Shown: in pieces, positions 27,110 through 36,387 of the stretch
Numbering within the stretch: the stretch's first letter is position 1
Layout: each line of letters opens with the position of its first letter
From: Nitrobacteraceae bacterium AZCC 2146
GTDB lineage: Bacteria; Pseudomonadota; Alphaproteobacteria; Rhizobiales; Xanthobacteraceae
Reading direction: 5' to 3'
Assembly (NCBI GenBank): GCA_036924855.1
Contig: JBAGRP010000001.1
Location: 6,312,001 to 6,376,000, forward strand
Length of the DNA: 64,000 nt
The notes under the pieces: model-generated
Seen by the model: only the letters and a program-made list of their open reading frames with translations
The model's database searches: none
Told to the model about the DNA's origin: nothing
Program-made: the position numbers and the translations under genes

Positions 27110-27685
27110 TCAGGCGGCAGCCTTCAGCTTGCCCGGGGCGGCCCATTCGGCGCCCTTCATGAATGGATCGTTGGGCGTCTGCGCGAGATGGTTGGTGTAG
27201 TTCGAAATGAGCTTGGTCGCGGCGAGCACGAGGACGTCGAGCACCGCACGATTGTCGTATCCGGCGGCCTTGAAGGCTGAAACGTCGGCCTCGCTCACGA
27301 AGCCACGCTGACGGGTAATCTTGGCTGCGAACTGGCGCAGCGCCTCGAGCTTGGCGTCCTCAATCGGCCTGCCCTCGCGCACGGCCGCGATCGCCGAGTC
27401 CTCCACCTTCGCCATCTTCGAGAGATTAGTGTGACCGGCCATGCAGTAGGTGCACTCGTTCTCGTAGATGATGGCGAGATAGGCGATGTTGCGCTCCTGC
27501 GGGGTGAAGCCTGTCTTTTCCGCAATTCCCCACAGGGTGCTGTAGGCCTCGAGCGCGGCGGGGCTCTCGGCTAATACGCGGTGAAGGTTGGGCACGAAGC
27601 CCCAGGTCTTTTGAACGCCGTTTAGAATCTCGGCCGAGGCCGGCGGTGCACCGGAGGTGTCGTGAAGCGTGAAGTCGTTGATCAT
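27110..27685 (-). CDS. AhpD-like carboxymuconolactone decarboxylase-family protein
   Basis: The 191-residue all-helical protein has the AhpD redox motif E-C-T-Y-C-M-A-G-H (Cys78, Cys81, His85). Such proteins are alkylhydroperoxidase-like thiol enzymes. AAAGGAGAG before ATG 27685 fixes the start; further upstream open frame is not needed. It heads the minus-strand operon with GST, cupin, hydrolase and dehydrogenase genes. A second AhpD-like gene at 36388-36924 has its C-x2-C-x3-H at exactly the same residue numbers. Confidence 0.87.
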   Translation of the reverse strand: MINDFTLHDTSGAPPASAEILNGVQKTWGFVPNLHRVLAESPAALEAYSTLWGIAEKTGFTPQERNIAYLAIIYENECTYCMAGHTNLSKMAKVEDSAIAAVREGRPIEDAKLEALRQFAAKITRQRGFVSEADVSAFKAAGYDNRAVLDVLVLAATKLISNYTNHLAQTPNDPFMKGAEWAAPGKLKAAA

Positions 27686-27959
27686 TTGCGCTCTCCTTTT
27701 GGCAAGAATCGAAGTGACTTCCGCACCCTGCTTCATTCCCCCTCGCATCGGCAGAGATGCCGAAGTGATATGAATCATTCCCCCAAAGAATAGGTCAGGC
27801 AATCGGAAAATGAGTAAGGGGGCCTCCCCCATTCGCCCCGCCGGCACCATTCCAGGCCAGAATAAAAGCTATGCCTGCATCGAAGCTGGTTGGCATGGAT
27901 CGCGCGTCATAGGAGGGGGGCTGTGCACGAAGGCGCAGGGTTGAAACGCAGGAATTGCT

Positions 27960-28787
27960 ATGGTTCTCCTCGTGACGAGCGCCTCAGGCGCGAACGGTGC
28001 GGGTTACGGCAGGCTGCTGGCGTTCGGTGAGGCCGGAGAACTGCTCAGACCGTTCAGCGAGGATGCTCGGATCGTCGATCCGCGCGGACTCGGCGTCGAT
28101 GGGGCTTTGCTCTTTCTCAACAGTGGGTCGAACCGGATTCTGGCGCTCGACGGCAAGGGTCGTGTGGTGCGCGAGAGCGGCGCGATAGCCGGGTTGAACC
28201 CGGGCGGCGGCAACTTCAGACCCGGTGGCCGGTACTATGTTGGATTGCGCGCTGCACGGACCATCATGGCGTTTGCGCCGACGCTCGATGGGCAGGGCGA
28301 CCCTGAGCTTCCGTCCGCGGTGGTCCCGTTTCCGCGCGGGTTTGCATTCGACCAGGACGACGCTCTCTTTCTCGCGTCCGGCATCGGTCCGGGCGGCGAA
28401 GGCGACAACACCATTTTGGCGTTTGGTCCGGAACGGAGGATCAAGTCGTCCTGGAAGGTCGAGGATCCGGAGCTCGGCCCGCTCGACCTCGTAATCGCGC
28501 CGAACGGAAACGTAGTCGTCAGCAGCGAGCATCCGTTCGGAGCTCCGGATGCGGTGACAACCATCCGCGAATACGATCGGACCGATGGTCGTCTCGTTCG
28601 CATCCTCGCTCCGAATCGCGGGACCGGATTCAGGAAGCCGCGCGGCCTACGCTTCGGGCCGGATGGCAAGCTCTACTGCGTGGCTCAAGACGAAGTCGTC
28701 GTCTTTGATTTCGTGAGCGGCAAATGCCTGGGCGCGGTTGTCAGGCTACCGGGCCTCAACGGCCAGGCTGTGATCTTCTTTGGATAA
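27960..28787 (+). CDS. NHL/SMP-30-like beta-propeller protein
   Basis: The 275-residue protein is made of repeated strands of the type R-G-L-G-V-D-G-A-L-L-F-L-N, R-G-F-A-F-D-Q-D-D-A-L-F-L-A and R-G-L-R-F-G-P-D-G-K-L-Y-C, the pattern of six-bladed NHL/gluconolactonase-like propellers. No signal peptide is evident. It may be a lactonase or a scaffold. It diverges from the AhpD-like operon and is followed after 11 bases by the dehalogenase-like gene, so they probably form one transcript with the gene at 29719. Confidence 0.7.
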   Translation: MVLLVTSASGANGAGYGRLLAFGEAGELLRPFSEDARIVDPRGLGVDGALLFLNSGSNRILALDGKGRVVRESGAIAGLNPGGGNFRPGGRYYVGLRAARTIMAFAPTLDGQGDPELPSAVVPFPRGFAFDQDDALFLASGIGPGGEGDNTILAFGPERRIKSSWKVEDPELGPLDLVIAPNGNVVVSSEHPFGAPDAVTTIREYDRTDGRLVRILAPNRGTGFRKPRGLRFGPDGKLYCVAQDEVVVFDFVSGKCLGAVVRLPGLNGQAVIFFG

Positions 28788-28798
28788 GGAGAAAAGGA

Positions 28799-29722
28799 AT
28801 GGATGCATCGGGAGGAGCGCAGAGGTTCGCGCATGAGCAATGGCCATACGAGCCTAAATTTATGCGCGTCAACGACTGGCGCATGCACTACATCGACGAG
28901 GGCGCCGGCGATCCGGTGGTTCTCCTTCACGGCAATCCGGCATGGGGCTTTCTATACCGGAAATTCGTGAAGCCGCTGACCGCGGCGGGCAGGCGCGTGA
29001 TCGTTCCGGACATGATCGGCTTCGGCCTGTCCGAGAAGCCCGTCCGCGAACAGGCTCACAGCCTCGATGGCCACATCGCAAATCTCACCAGCTTGCTGCG
29101 GCAATTGGACGTGCGCAACGCTACGATGGTTTGCCACGACTGGGGAGGTCCGACAGGTCTTGGATTTGCGTTGTCCAATCGCAACCGCGTCCGCGCCCTG
29201 GTGATCATGAGCACATGGGCTTGGCCGCTGCCTCCGGCGGAATTCCACAACCGGATATTCCCGTGGCGCATGATGCATGCGCCTGTCGTCGGTCCGTATC
29301 TTCTCGGGCGCTACAACGCGCTTGCAGGTCGCGGGATGTACCTTTCCGTGGTCGACCGCGAGAAGTTCAGGGCCGAGGCTCAGAGCGTCTACGAAGGCAT
29401 GTTGCCGGATCCGGGGTCGCGTCTTCTCACGTGGACCTGGCCGCGCTGGATACCGCTGGACGAGAGCGCGCGCGGCTTCGCGCGTTTCGAATGGCTCGAG
29501 CGCGAACTGAGGAAGTCGAAATTCCCGACGCTTCTGGTCTGGGGCAGAGAGGACGAGGTGTTCGACCACAAGACGTTCGCGACCCGTTTCAAGGAGCTGC
29601 TGCCTCACGCCGAAGGGCCCGAACTGGTGACGGGGCGACACTTCCTCCAAGAGGACTCGGGTGCCGAGATCGCCGAGAAGATCAATCGTTTCCTGGACCG
29701 CATCGATGGGAGGCAGTCATGA
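28799..29722 (+). CDS. Haloalkane dehalogenase-like alpha/beta hydrolase
   Basis: The 307-residue protein has the features of haloalkane dehalogenases. These are H-G-N-P-A-W with the halide-binding Asn46, nucleophile Asp114 followed by the halide-binding Trp115 in C-H-D-W-G-G-P, the acid in W-G-R-E-D-E-V-F-D and the base in G-R-H-F-L-Q-E-D-S-G. The acid follows strand 7, as in subfamily HLD-I. AAGGAGAAAAGGA precedes ATG 28799. Its TGA overlaps the ATG of the next gene. True halide substrate is unproven; some relatives are epoxide hydrolases. Confidence 0.82.
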   Translation: MDASGGAQRFAHEQWPYEPKFMRVNDWRMHYIDEGAGDPVVLLHGNPAWGFLYRKFVKPLTAAGRRVIVPDMIGFGLSEKPVREQAHSLDGHIANLTSLLRQLDVRNATMVCHDWGGPTGLGFALSNRNRVRALVIMSTWAWPLPPAEFHNRIFPWRMMHAPVVGPYLLGRYNALAGRGMYLSVVDREKFRAEAQSVYEGMLPDPGSRLLTWTWPRWIPLDESARGFARFEWLERELRKSKFPTLLVWGREDEVFDHKTFATRFKELLPHAEGPELVTGRHFLQEDSGAEIAEKINRFLDRIDGRQS

Positions 29723-30120
29723 CGCAGATTGAAGTCGTGGAGGCGCCCCGCCTCGACGGCAAAAGAAGGGCGCTGGTGCTGACGGAGGACCGCGTCGGAC
29801 ACTACCCCGAATTCCGCGAGTTCTTCGTCCGGCGCTTTGCCCTCGATTCGAACGGCCTGGCACGGCCCGGGTATGTGCAGGCTCCCTCGGGAATGGTCTA
29901 CGCGCTCGTGTTCATCGGAAGGAGCGGAGAGCCGTTTCCGGATGGCATCGAGATCTACGCTCTGTCGGATGCGTTGGAGCCATTGAACGAAGCGGACGTC
30001 GAAACCGATCTCTGGGCATTGCTGAGGTGGATTATCGAGGGCGTCGGCGGCGAATGGCGGGTCGAGGACCTGGACGCGACGGGAAGGCTGTACCAGCTGG
30101 CTGCCGCCGGAGCAGGATAG
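29719..30120 (+). CDS. Protein of unknown function, coupled to dehalogenase-like gene
   Basis: The 133-residue soluble protein (M-T-Q-I-E-V-V-E-A-P) is translationally coupled to the preceding hydrolase (ATGA overlap; GGAGG before the ATG). It is acidic with no Cys and no obvious catalytic motif. Segments such as L-V-L-T-E-D-R-V-G-H-Y-P-E-F and W-A-L-L-R-W-I-I-E-G-V-G-G-E-W are not assignable to a family I know. Coupling suggests a partner or regulator role for the hydrolase; this is inference. Confidence 0.7.
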   Translation: MTQIEVVEAPRLDGKRRALVLTEDRVGHYPEFREFFVRRFALDSNGLARPGYVQAPSGMVYALVFIGRSGEPFPDGIEIYALSDALEPLNEADVETDLWALLRWIIEGVGGEWRVEDLDATGRLYQLAAAGAG

Positions 30121-30151
30121 CGGAGCAGCGGCGCTCGCGCCCTCGTCAAAT

Positions 30152-31324
30152 TCACTCGGCTGCGAGCGCCCTATACTCCGTGGCTTCGTGGAGGATGACC
30201 CCCGAGAGCGGATCGAACTGACCGACCCAGGGCTCGCGCGCGAGCACGCCCTTGGTGTGGGCGTAGCCCGCCTCCCAACGCTGTCTGATGCCGTCGGGAC
30301 TGAAATCGACGTCCTTGGTATGATCTTCGTGCGAGAGCTGCGGAGCCAGCAGCTGCACCACGTGCATCCGGGTCTGGCACCCGTAACTCATCAATTCGCG
30401 CACCTCCGGCCTGTCGCGCTCGGCGTCCGGCAATCGCGCTGCGAGCTCGTTGATGACATGGCGCAGCCGGTGCGCCTGCTGGTGGCGCGTGATCTGGCTG
30501 GCGATCCGGCTGGAATACTGCACGTCCTTGTGGCGGTTGAGGACCTCCGCCATGGTGGTCGGCTCGCCCCCAACGGGATTCCACAGGTGGACGGTGAAGA
30601 TGAGGGAGTCCCTGCGCGGATTATCGTCAAGCACCACTTCGGTCGGTGTGTTGGAGAGGATGCCGCCGTCCCAGTACAGTTCGCCGTTGACGCGCACCGC
30701 GGGGAATGCGGGCGGCAGCGCGCCGGACGCCATGATGTGCTTCACGTCCAGCTTGCAGCGGCGGCTGTCGAAATACGTCATTTGGCTGGTCCGCACGTGC
30801 GCGGCCCCGACCGTGAGACGCGGGCTTCCCCGGTTGATCAGGTCGAAGTCGACGAGTTCGGAAAGAGTGGCCTGAAGCGGCGCCGTCGAGTAGTAGCCGG
30901 CGTGGTCGGGGCCTAACGGATAGCCATCGCCGGCATGGGCGAGCGGGTTGGGCGTGAAGAAGCCGGGTATGCCGTGCGTCAGGGTCGTCCAGTAGGACCA
31001 TTTGTCGCCGAATCCAGGCAGGACGCTGCGGAAGTCCCACTGGGAGGCGCGCTGCATCCTGCTCCAGAATTCGTTGAGGCGCGCCAGCCGGTCCTGCGGC
31101 GCGTTTCCGGCGATCAGGCTGGCGTTGATCGCCCCGATGGACGTGCCGACGATCCAGTCCGGCTCGACGCCGGCTTCCTGCAGTGCCTGGTAGACGCCCG
31201 CCTGATAGGATCCCAATGCGCCGCCCCCCTGCAGCACGAGTACGACCTGGCCGGGGAGGCTGGCCCGGCCCGATGTGCGGCTCTGCGCGGTAGCCGCTGT
31301 CCGACGTTCGATCGGTCGTTGCAT
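30152..31324 (-). CDS. Patatin-like phospholipase
   Basis: The 390-residue protein has the patatin catalytic elements: the oxyanion loop Q-G-G-G-A-L-G at 32-38, nucleophile Ser62 in G-T-S-I-G, and the dyad Asp219 in W-D-G-G. A C-terminal extension of about 120 residues follows, as in DUF3734-containing members. It hydrolyses acyl lipids; some relatives act in polyhydroxyalkanoate or membrane turnover. GGAGG stands upstream of the ATG. It converges with the gene at 29719. Confidence 0.9.
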   Translation of the reverse strand: MQRPIERRTAATAQSRTSGRASLPGQVVLVLQGGGALGSYQAGVYQALQEAGVEPDWIVGTSIGAINASLIAGNAPQDRLARLNEFWSRMQRASQWDFRSVLPGFGDKWSYWTTLTHGIPGFFTPNPLAHAGDGYPLGPDHAGYYSTAPLQATLSELVDFDLINRGSPRLTVGAAHVRTSQMTYFDSRRCKLDVKHIMASGALPPAFPAVRVNGELYWDGGILSNTPTEVVLDDNPRRDSLIFTVHLWNPVGGEPTTMAEVLNRHKDVQYSSRIASQITRHQQAHRLRHVINELAARLPDAERDRPEVRELMSYGCQTRMHVVQLLAPQLSHEDHTKDVDFSPDGIRQRWEAGYAHTKGVLAREPWVGQFDPLSGVILHEATEYRALAAE

Positions 31325-31425
31325 TCGAGGCCTCCTTCCGCTTGCCGGAATGCGCTTACTACGCCCGATTCAATGCCCTGGCGAGGTGCTGTCAATCGCG
31401 GTAGACGCCAGTGGCCCGCGCCCGT

Positions 31426-31659
31426 TCATCCCCGGCCATAGAAGATGCAGCGCAGCAGCATCTCCAGATGCGGCGCTGCGATGATGGCGAGGCTCGCCAC
31501 CGCGCTGCCCGTCATCGCATAGGCGAACAGAACGTCTCTTGCCGTCGCGCTCAGGGTCTGGACGGTTTCGATGGCAACGGCCTTCGCGCGGGTCATGCGG
31601 ATCGAGCCTGCACCGGCGCTCCGGACCGGCATCGCGATCTGGTGTTCATGGGTGCTCAT
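31426..31659 (-). CDS. Small hypothetical protein divergent from LysR gene
   Basis: The 77-residue protein (M-S-T-H-E-H-Q-I-A-M-P-V) is supported by a strong AAAGGAGAG ribosome binding site before ATG 31659. It has a hydrophobic C-terminal half (D-V-L-F-A-Y-A-M-T-G-S-A-V-A-S-L-A-I-I) that could be a membrane helix. It is divergent from the LysR-family regulator, which may control it. I do not recognise a family. Confidence 0.55.
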   Translation of the reverse strand: MSTHEHQIAMPVRSAGAGSIRMTRAKAVAIETVQTLSATARDVLFAYAMTGSAVASLAIIAAPHLEMLLRCIFYGRG

Positions 31660-31767
31660 TACTTCTCTCCTTTGCCGGGCAACCTCGGATGCGTGGAGAG
31701 ATGGCCAATTCTCGCGCGGCATGGCAGATAGGGCGGGGCGATAGCGCTCATTCCTGCGGAGAATAGG

Positions 31768-32649
31768 ATGGATCGTCTGGCTTCGATGGAGACGTTCGTG
31801 CGGGTGGTCGAAACGGGGTCCTTCTCCGGAGCGGCCCGGCAGCTTCGGGTGGGACAACCGGCGGTCTCGAAGTCGGTCGCGCAGCTGGAGGAGTATCTCG
31901 GGGTCAAGCTGCTGACGCGCTCGACCCGCGGCCTCACCCCGACGGAGGCCGGGCTCGGTTATCTCGAGCGTGCCAGGCGCGCCCTCGAGGAAGCGGCCGA
32001 AGCCGAGGTCGCCGCGCGGGGAGCCGGCGCCGGACTGAAAGGCAGATTGCGCATCTGCGCCGCCGTCACCTTCGCCCGCATCCATCTCATTCCGCTGTTG
32101 CCGCAATTCATGGCGCAGAATCCGGACCTAGACTTGGAGGTCGTTCTGGACGACCGGCAGATCGACCTCGTCCAGGAGGGCATCGACGTGGCGCTTCGGA
32201 TGGGAAAGATGATGGACTCGGCGCTGACCGCTCGACGTATCGCAAGATGCAAGCGCCTCGTGCTGGGGACGCCTGCCTACTTCGATCGCGCCGGCACGCC
32301 AACCACGCCAAGCGAGCTGAGCAAACATCAGGCCGTCGTCTATCTCCAGGGAGAGGGCAGCGTTTGGTCGTTCCGGCGCGAGACTTCCGAATTGGCGGTG
32401 ACCGTTCAAAGCAGATTGCGGGTGACTGCTGCGGAAGGCGTAAGAGCTGCGGTGCTCGCCGATGTAGGCCTCACCATCGCGTCGGAGTGGATGTTCAGCC
32501 CTGAACTACGATCGGGCGCGGTCCGTGCGGTCCTGTCGGAATGGAGTCTTCCCGCGCTCGACCTGTGGGCAGTGCTTCCGACCGGGCGCGCAGCAACGGC
32601 CAAGGCGCGGGCGTTCGTGGATTTCTTCGATCGTACGTTCAACGCATAG
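31768..32649 (+). CDS. LysR-family transcriptional regulator
   Basis: The 293-residue regulator has an N-terminal winged HTH (F-V-R-V-V-E-T-G-S-F-S-G-A-A-R-Q-L-R-V-G-Q-P-A-V) and a periplasmic-binding-like effector domain. GGAGAATAGG precedes the ATG. The target is probably the divergent small gene and/or neighbouring stress genes, as is usual for LysR regulators; no clear T-N11-A box could be pinned in the 108-base gap. Its inducer is unknown. Confidence 0.92.
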   Translation: MDRLASMETFVRVVETGSFSGAARQLRVGQPAVSKSVAQLEEYLGVKLLTRSTRGLTPTEAGLGYLERARRALEEAAEAEVAARGAGAGLKGRLRICAAVTFARIHLIPLLPQFMAQNPDLDLEVVLDDRQIDLVQEGIDVALRMGKMMDSALTARRIARCKRLVLGTPAYFDRAGTPTTPSELSKHQAVVYLQGEGSVWSFRRETSELAVTVQSRLRVTAAEGVRAAVLADVGLTIASEWMFSPELRSGAVRAVLSEWSLPALDLWAVLPTGRAATAKARAFVDFFDRTFNA

Positions 32650-32812
32650 CGAGAAAGCTGACCGACGTCGCGGGCGTGAGCGCGTGCGCAGCCGCCCGAT
32701 GAGACGAACGGGCATGTCTTCGATCCCGGGCGGCATTCAGCGCTTCGCCTCAATGAGTACGGTGACACGCAACGGAGAGCTCATCCCGAGCCTCCTGCCA
32801 AGGAGTGTCGCC

Positions 32813-33160
32813 ATGTCCCGCATCTCGGTCCTGAAGCGCTCAATCAGCACGGCCGCCGCAGGTCTCGTCTTTGTCGGCCTGCTTTCGCCGGCAAATGCAA
32901 CCTATCAGCGCGATGCTGTCAGCGTCTTTCCCGATTTGCCGATCGGCGCGACTGCAGATCATGCCGACGTCAAGGCGGCGGTTGCAAGGAGCCGGTCCAT
33001 AGTACTGACCTCGCACCTGCCCTGGCTTGCTCCGGTCGGCCATCGGCAACCGCTCCGGGCCAACGTCCCCCAATCGGAGGCCATCTCGGCATGGGAGCGC
33101 CAGCAACTGCAGTTCGACCAGGAGCAGGACCGCAAGCTGATTATCTGCCGCGGGTGCTGA
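32813..33160 (+). CDS. Small exported protein of unknown function
   Basis: The 115-residue protein has a signal peptide (S-I-S-T-A-A-A-G-L-V-F-V-G-L-L-S-P-A-N-A) and a mature part rich in Ala, Arg and Gln ending in C-R-G-C. AAGGAG ahead of ATG 32813 supports this start although the frame is open further upstream. No known domain was recognised. It lies between the LysR regulator and the peroxiredoxin, both in the same direction. Confidence 0.55.
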   Translation: MSRISVLKRSISTAAAGLVFVGLLSPANATYQRDAVSVFPDLPIGATADHADVKAAVARSRSIVLTSHLPWLAPVGHRQPLRANVPQSEAISAWERQQLQFDQEQDRKLIICRGC

Positions 33161-33312
33161 CCCGGTGGGCCGTGGTCATTCCCAGGCGGAATAATCCCTA
33201 GTCCAACGGCCCAGCTACCCGGCACAGCCATCTCCTTTAGCTTCCTGCGTGTGACTTCAACGAAACGGGCGGCGCCGCCGTCCTCCACGCAAAGGCCCAA
33301 AGGAGAACCGTC

Positions 33313-33987
33313 ATGTCGCTTCAAGCCAAGCTCGACGCTTTCAAAACCGATTTCGAGGCCGGAAAGCCGCCCTACAGTGTCCCTCGATCGGTCATCGAGA
33401 CGATGCACCGCGCCACCGCAGAACTGATCGAATCAGGGGCCGCCCAACGCGTCAAGAAGGCCGGCGATGTAGCGCCGTCCTTCTCGCTGAAGGATCCGGA
33501 AGGCAACGTCGTCAACTCGTCGGATCTGCTGAAACGCGGCCCGTTGGTGCTCAGCTTCTATCGCGGCGTATGGTGCCCGTACTGCAACATGGAGCTGCAG
33601 GCGCTCGAAGCCGCCAAGCCGGAATTCGACAAGTATGGCGCATCTCTCATCGCCATCTCGCCGCAGACCGCCCCGAACAGCCGCAAGTCGGTGCGCCAGA
33701 ACAAGCTCGGCTTCCCGATCCTCTCGGACGTGAAGGGCAGGGTCGGCGCCGCATTCGGACTGCGCTTCAATCTGCCCGACTACCTGGTCGAGCTCTACAA
33801 GCAGTTGAAGAACGATCTGCCGACGTTCAACGACGATCCGAGTTGGACGCTGCCGATGCCGGCCCGCTACGTCATCGGACAGGACGGCGTGATCCTCTAC
33901 TCCGAAGTGAACCCCGACTACACCCGCCGGCCCGACCCTGAAGACATGATCCCGGTCCTCCAGCGGGCGGCCGTCGTCAAGGCGTGA
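33313..33987 (+). CDS. Peroxiredoxin-like (AhpC/TSA) protein
   Basis: The 224-residue thioredoxin-fold protein has an N-terminal helical extension (1-50) and an AhpC/TSA domain with Y-R-G-V-W-C-P-Y-C (Cys88 and Cys91). The spacing C-x2-C is that of peroxiredoxin-like proteins with a resolving Cys close by, suggesting a thiol peroxidase or disulfide reductase. AAAGGAG precedes the ATG. It is followed by an Old Yellow Enzyme gene 90 bases downstream. Confidence 0.88.
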   Translation: MSLQAKLDAFKTDFEAGKPPYSVPRSVIETMHRATAELIESGAAQRVKKAGDVAPSFSLKDPEGNVVNSSDLLKRGPLVLSFYRGVWCPYCNMELQALEAAKPEFDKYGASLIAISPQTAPNSRKSVRQNKLGFPILSDVKGRVGAAFGLRFNLPDYLVELYKQLKNDLPTFNDDPSWTLPMPARYVIGQDGVILYSEVNPDYTRRPDPEDMIPVLQRAAVVKA

Positions 33988-34076
33988 CGGCGCATGAGGC
34001 GGCCGGTGGGGCGCAACTTCGTCGCGACCACCGGCCGCCGTCTTTCCCAACCAAGGCTATTCAAAGGAAGAGTGTG

Positions 34077-35180
34077 ATGAGCAAGCTGTTCTCGACGGCC
34101 GAAGTCGGTCCCTACCGGTTGTCCCATCGTGTGGTGATGGCTCCGTTGACGCGAATGCGGTCTGATCCGGGCGATATTCCGAGCGACCTCATGGTCGAAT
34201 ACTACACCCAGCGCGCCTCCGACGGCGGTCTGATCGTCTCCGAAGCGACGCCGGTCTCGATCCGCGGCAACGGTTATGCGGGGGCGCCCGGCGTCTACTC
34301 GGATAGTCAGATCGCCGGATGGCGGCGCGTCACCGACGCGGTCCACGCCAAGGGCGGCCGCATCTTCCAGCAGTTGTGGCATGTCGGACGGCAGTCGCAT
34401 GTCGACCTGCAGCCGAACGGTGAAGCGCCGGTCGCGCCTTCTGCCATTGCGGCAGAGGGCTACGCTTACACCAAGCGCGGCGAAGCCCCGTTCTCGATCC
34501 CGCGCGCCCTCGAACTGCATGAGATCCCGGGTATCATCGAGGAGTTTCGATCCGGTGCCGAGCGCGCGCTGCGTGCGGGTTTCGACGGCGTCGAGATTCA
34601 CGGCGCGAACGGCTACCTGCCCGATCAATTCCTGCAGGACGGGACCAACAAGCGCACGGACGAGTACGGCGGCCCGATCGAAAATCGCGCGCGCTTCCTG
34701 CTCGAGGTGACGCAGGCGGCCATCTCCGCCTGGGGTGCCGATCGTGTGGGCGTGCGCATCTCGCCAAGCGGCACGTACGGATCCATGTCGGACAGCAATC
34801 CGCCCGTAACCTTCGGCTACGTGGCGACGGAGCTGGATCGCCTGAGCATCGCCTACCTCCACGTCGTCGAGCCGCGCATCAAGGGCACCGAGGAGATCTC
34901 GCATGGCCAGGCGCCGATCGCCACCCAGCATCTGCGGCCGAAGTTCTCGCGGACCCTGATCGCGGCAGGCGGCTTCGGACCGGATTCGGCGGAGGCCATC
35001 GTCGCGGCCGGCGACGCCGACCTCGTCGCATTCGGCCGCCATTTCATCTCCAACCCGGATCTACCCGCACGGCTGCGCAAGGGCCTGCCGCTCAACCGTT
35101 ACGACCGGACGACCTTTTATGGCGGCGACGCGCGCGGCTACGTCGACTACCCGGCCGCCGAGGTCGCATCGGCAGCCTGA
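34077..35180 (+). CDS. Old Yellow Enzyme-family alkene reductase
   Basis: The 367-residue FMN TIM barrel has the OYE residues Thr25 (A-P-L-T-R-M-R), His175/Asn178 (H-G-A-N) and Tyr180 (H-G-A-N-G-Y-L). The F-L-Q-D-G-T-N-K-R-T-D-E-Y-G-G-P motif and the C-terminal F-G-R-H-F-I-S-N-P-D-L-P complete the pattern. It reduces activated C=C bonds of enones, nitroesters or quinone-like electrophiles using NAD(P)H. AAAGGAAG precedes ATG 34077. It probably belongs to the peroxiredoxin transcript and fits the electrophile-stress theme. Confidence 0.93.
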   Translation: MSKLFSTAEVGPYRLSHRVVMAPLTRMRSDPGDIPSDLMVEYYTQRASDGGLIVSEATPVSIRGNGYAGAPGVYSDSQIAGWRRVTDAVHAKGGRIFQQLWHVGRQSHVDLQPNGEAPVAPSAIAAEGYAYTKRGEAPFSIPRALELHEIPGIIEEFRSGAERALRAGFDGVEIHGANGYLPDQFLQDGTNKRTDEYGGPIENRARFLLEVTQAAISAWGADRVGVRISPSGTYGSMSDSNPPVTFGYVATELDRLSIAYLHVVEPRIKGTEEISHGQAPIATQHLRPKFSRTLIAAGGFGPDSAEAIVAAGDADLVAFGRHFISNPDLPARLRKGLPLNRYDRTTFYGGDARGYVDYPAAEVASAA

Positions 35181-35197
35181 CCGGCCGCTCGCCTCTA

Positions 35198-36256
35198 TCA
35201 TCTCTCGGCCAGCGAGGGCGCACCGTCGCCCCTCGCTGGCCTACGCTCGTCAGTCGGATCCGCTTCGGCGGTCTTCGCCGTCTTCGCGTCGGTGGGTGCT
35301 GCAGGCCTTGCGAAGACCTCTCGGCCGGACGGCTCCTGTGTCTTGCGCCATTGGGCGGGAGTGATGCCCATGTGGCTCTTGAAGGCGCGCTGGAACGCCG
35401 CTTCGGATTGATAGCCTACCGCCTCCGCCACGGCGCCCGTGGAAAGGGACGATCTCTTCAGTTCGTTCGCTGCGAGCGTCATCCGGATGTCAGTCAGGAG
35501 ATCGGTGGGCGATCGCCCGAGCTTCTCCTGGAATTGGCGAACAAGTGTTGCTCTCGACATGTTGCACAGACGCGCAAGGTCCGGCAGCGACCATGCCCGC
35601 GCAGGTTCGTTAAACAGAGCGGCCACTGCAGGTGCGAGGCGGGGATGACCGGCGAGCGCAAGGAGACCGCGCGGCGCGTCTTCGGTCTCGCTCGCGAGGC
35701 GCAGCACGAGCGCGAACATCGCTGTCGAGAGCGCGTTTAGCATCGCGCGGCCGCCCAGGTGATCGTCTGCGGACTCGCCCCGCATTAGAGAAACGATGCC
35801 TGCAAGCTGCGCAGCAGTCTCTTCCTGTCCGGCGTGAGCGCCGGCATGCACGACCAGGTGCGGCGGCAGATAGCTGCGCAGCAGGCGGTCGTGCGGGGGA
35901 GCGATGGCGAAGTGTCCGCACAAGAGGTCGAGCCGTTCGTCGGAGCCCAGGTTTTCGCTGATCGTGAAGTTGAGGGACGCGCGGTTGCGGGCCGGCAGGG
36001 GCACTGCCCCGCCGCCGTCGTGCATGATGTGCCGTGGGTTGCCGGGAAGCAGAAGGATGTCGCCGGCCTTCAGCTGCAACGGTCGGCCCCCGGCCGGGTC
36101 CTCCAGCGTCGCGGAGCCGGCGAGCACGGCATGGTACGGGATTTCGTTCGCCTCGCCCGGCCCTTGGTCGATGCGCCAGGGCGCGCCGTAGGAGCAGCGC
36201 AAGTCCAGCCGCCCGCGCACCGGCATCATCTCGAACAGCCGGCTGAGCCAATCCAT
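35198..36256 (-). CDS. AraC-family regulator with cupin sensor domain
   Basis: The 352-residue regulator has an N-terminal cupin (G-D-I-L-L-L-P-G-N-P-R-H-I-M-H-D) and a C-terminal double HTH (L-A-R-L-C-N-M-S-R-A-T-L-V-R-Q-F-Q-E, then V-A-E-A-V-G-Y-Q-S-E-A-A-F-Q-R-A-F). AGGAGG five bases before ATG 36256 fixes the start. It diverges from the AhpD-like/DUF417 gene pair and probably controls it, in a layout seen for reactive-chlorine or electrophile sensors. The effector is not known. Confidence 0.9.
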   Translation of the reverse strand: MDWLSRLFEMMPVRGRLDLRCSYGAPWRIDQGPGEANEIPYHAVLAGSATLEDPAGGRPLQLKAGDILLLPGNPRHIMHDGGGAVPLPARNRASLNFTISENLGSDERLDLLCGHFAIAPPHDRLLRSYLPPHLVVHAGAHAGQEETAAQLAGIVSLMRGESADDHLGGRAMLNALSTAMFALVLRLASETEDAPRGLLALAGHPRLAPAVAALFNEPARAWSLPDLARLCNMSRATLVRQFQEKLGRSPTDLLTDIRMTLAANELKRSSLSTGAVAEAVGYQSEAAFQRAFKSHMGITPAQWRKTQEPSGREVFARPAAPTDAKTAKTAEADPTDERRPARGDGAPSLAER

Positions 36257-36387
36257 GGCGACCTCCTGAAAGCGTCCAACATGAGACGATGAAGCATATA
36301 GTCGAGATCTGGCGACATTCAAAGTCTCAAGGCGAGGTCATATCCTCACTCCGCAATCGTTCACCAACCCAACGAAGGAGTGCCACC

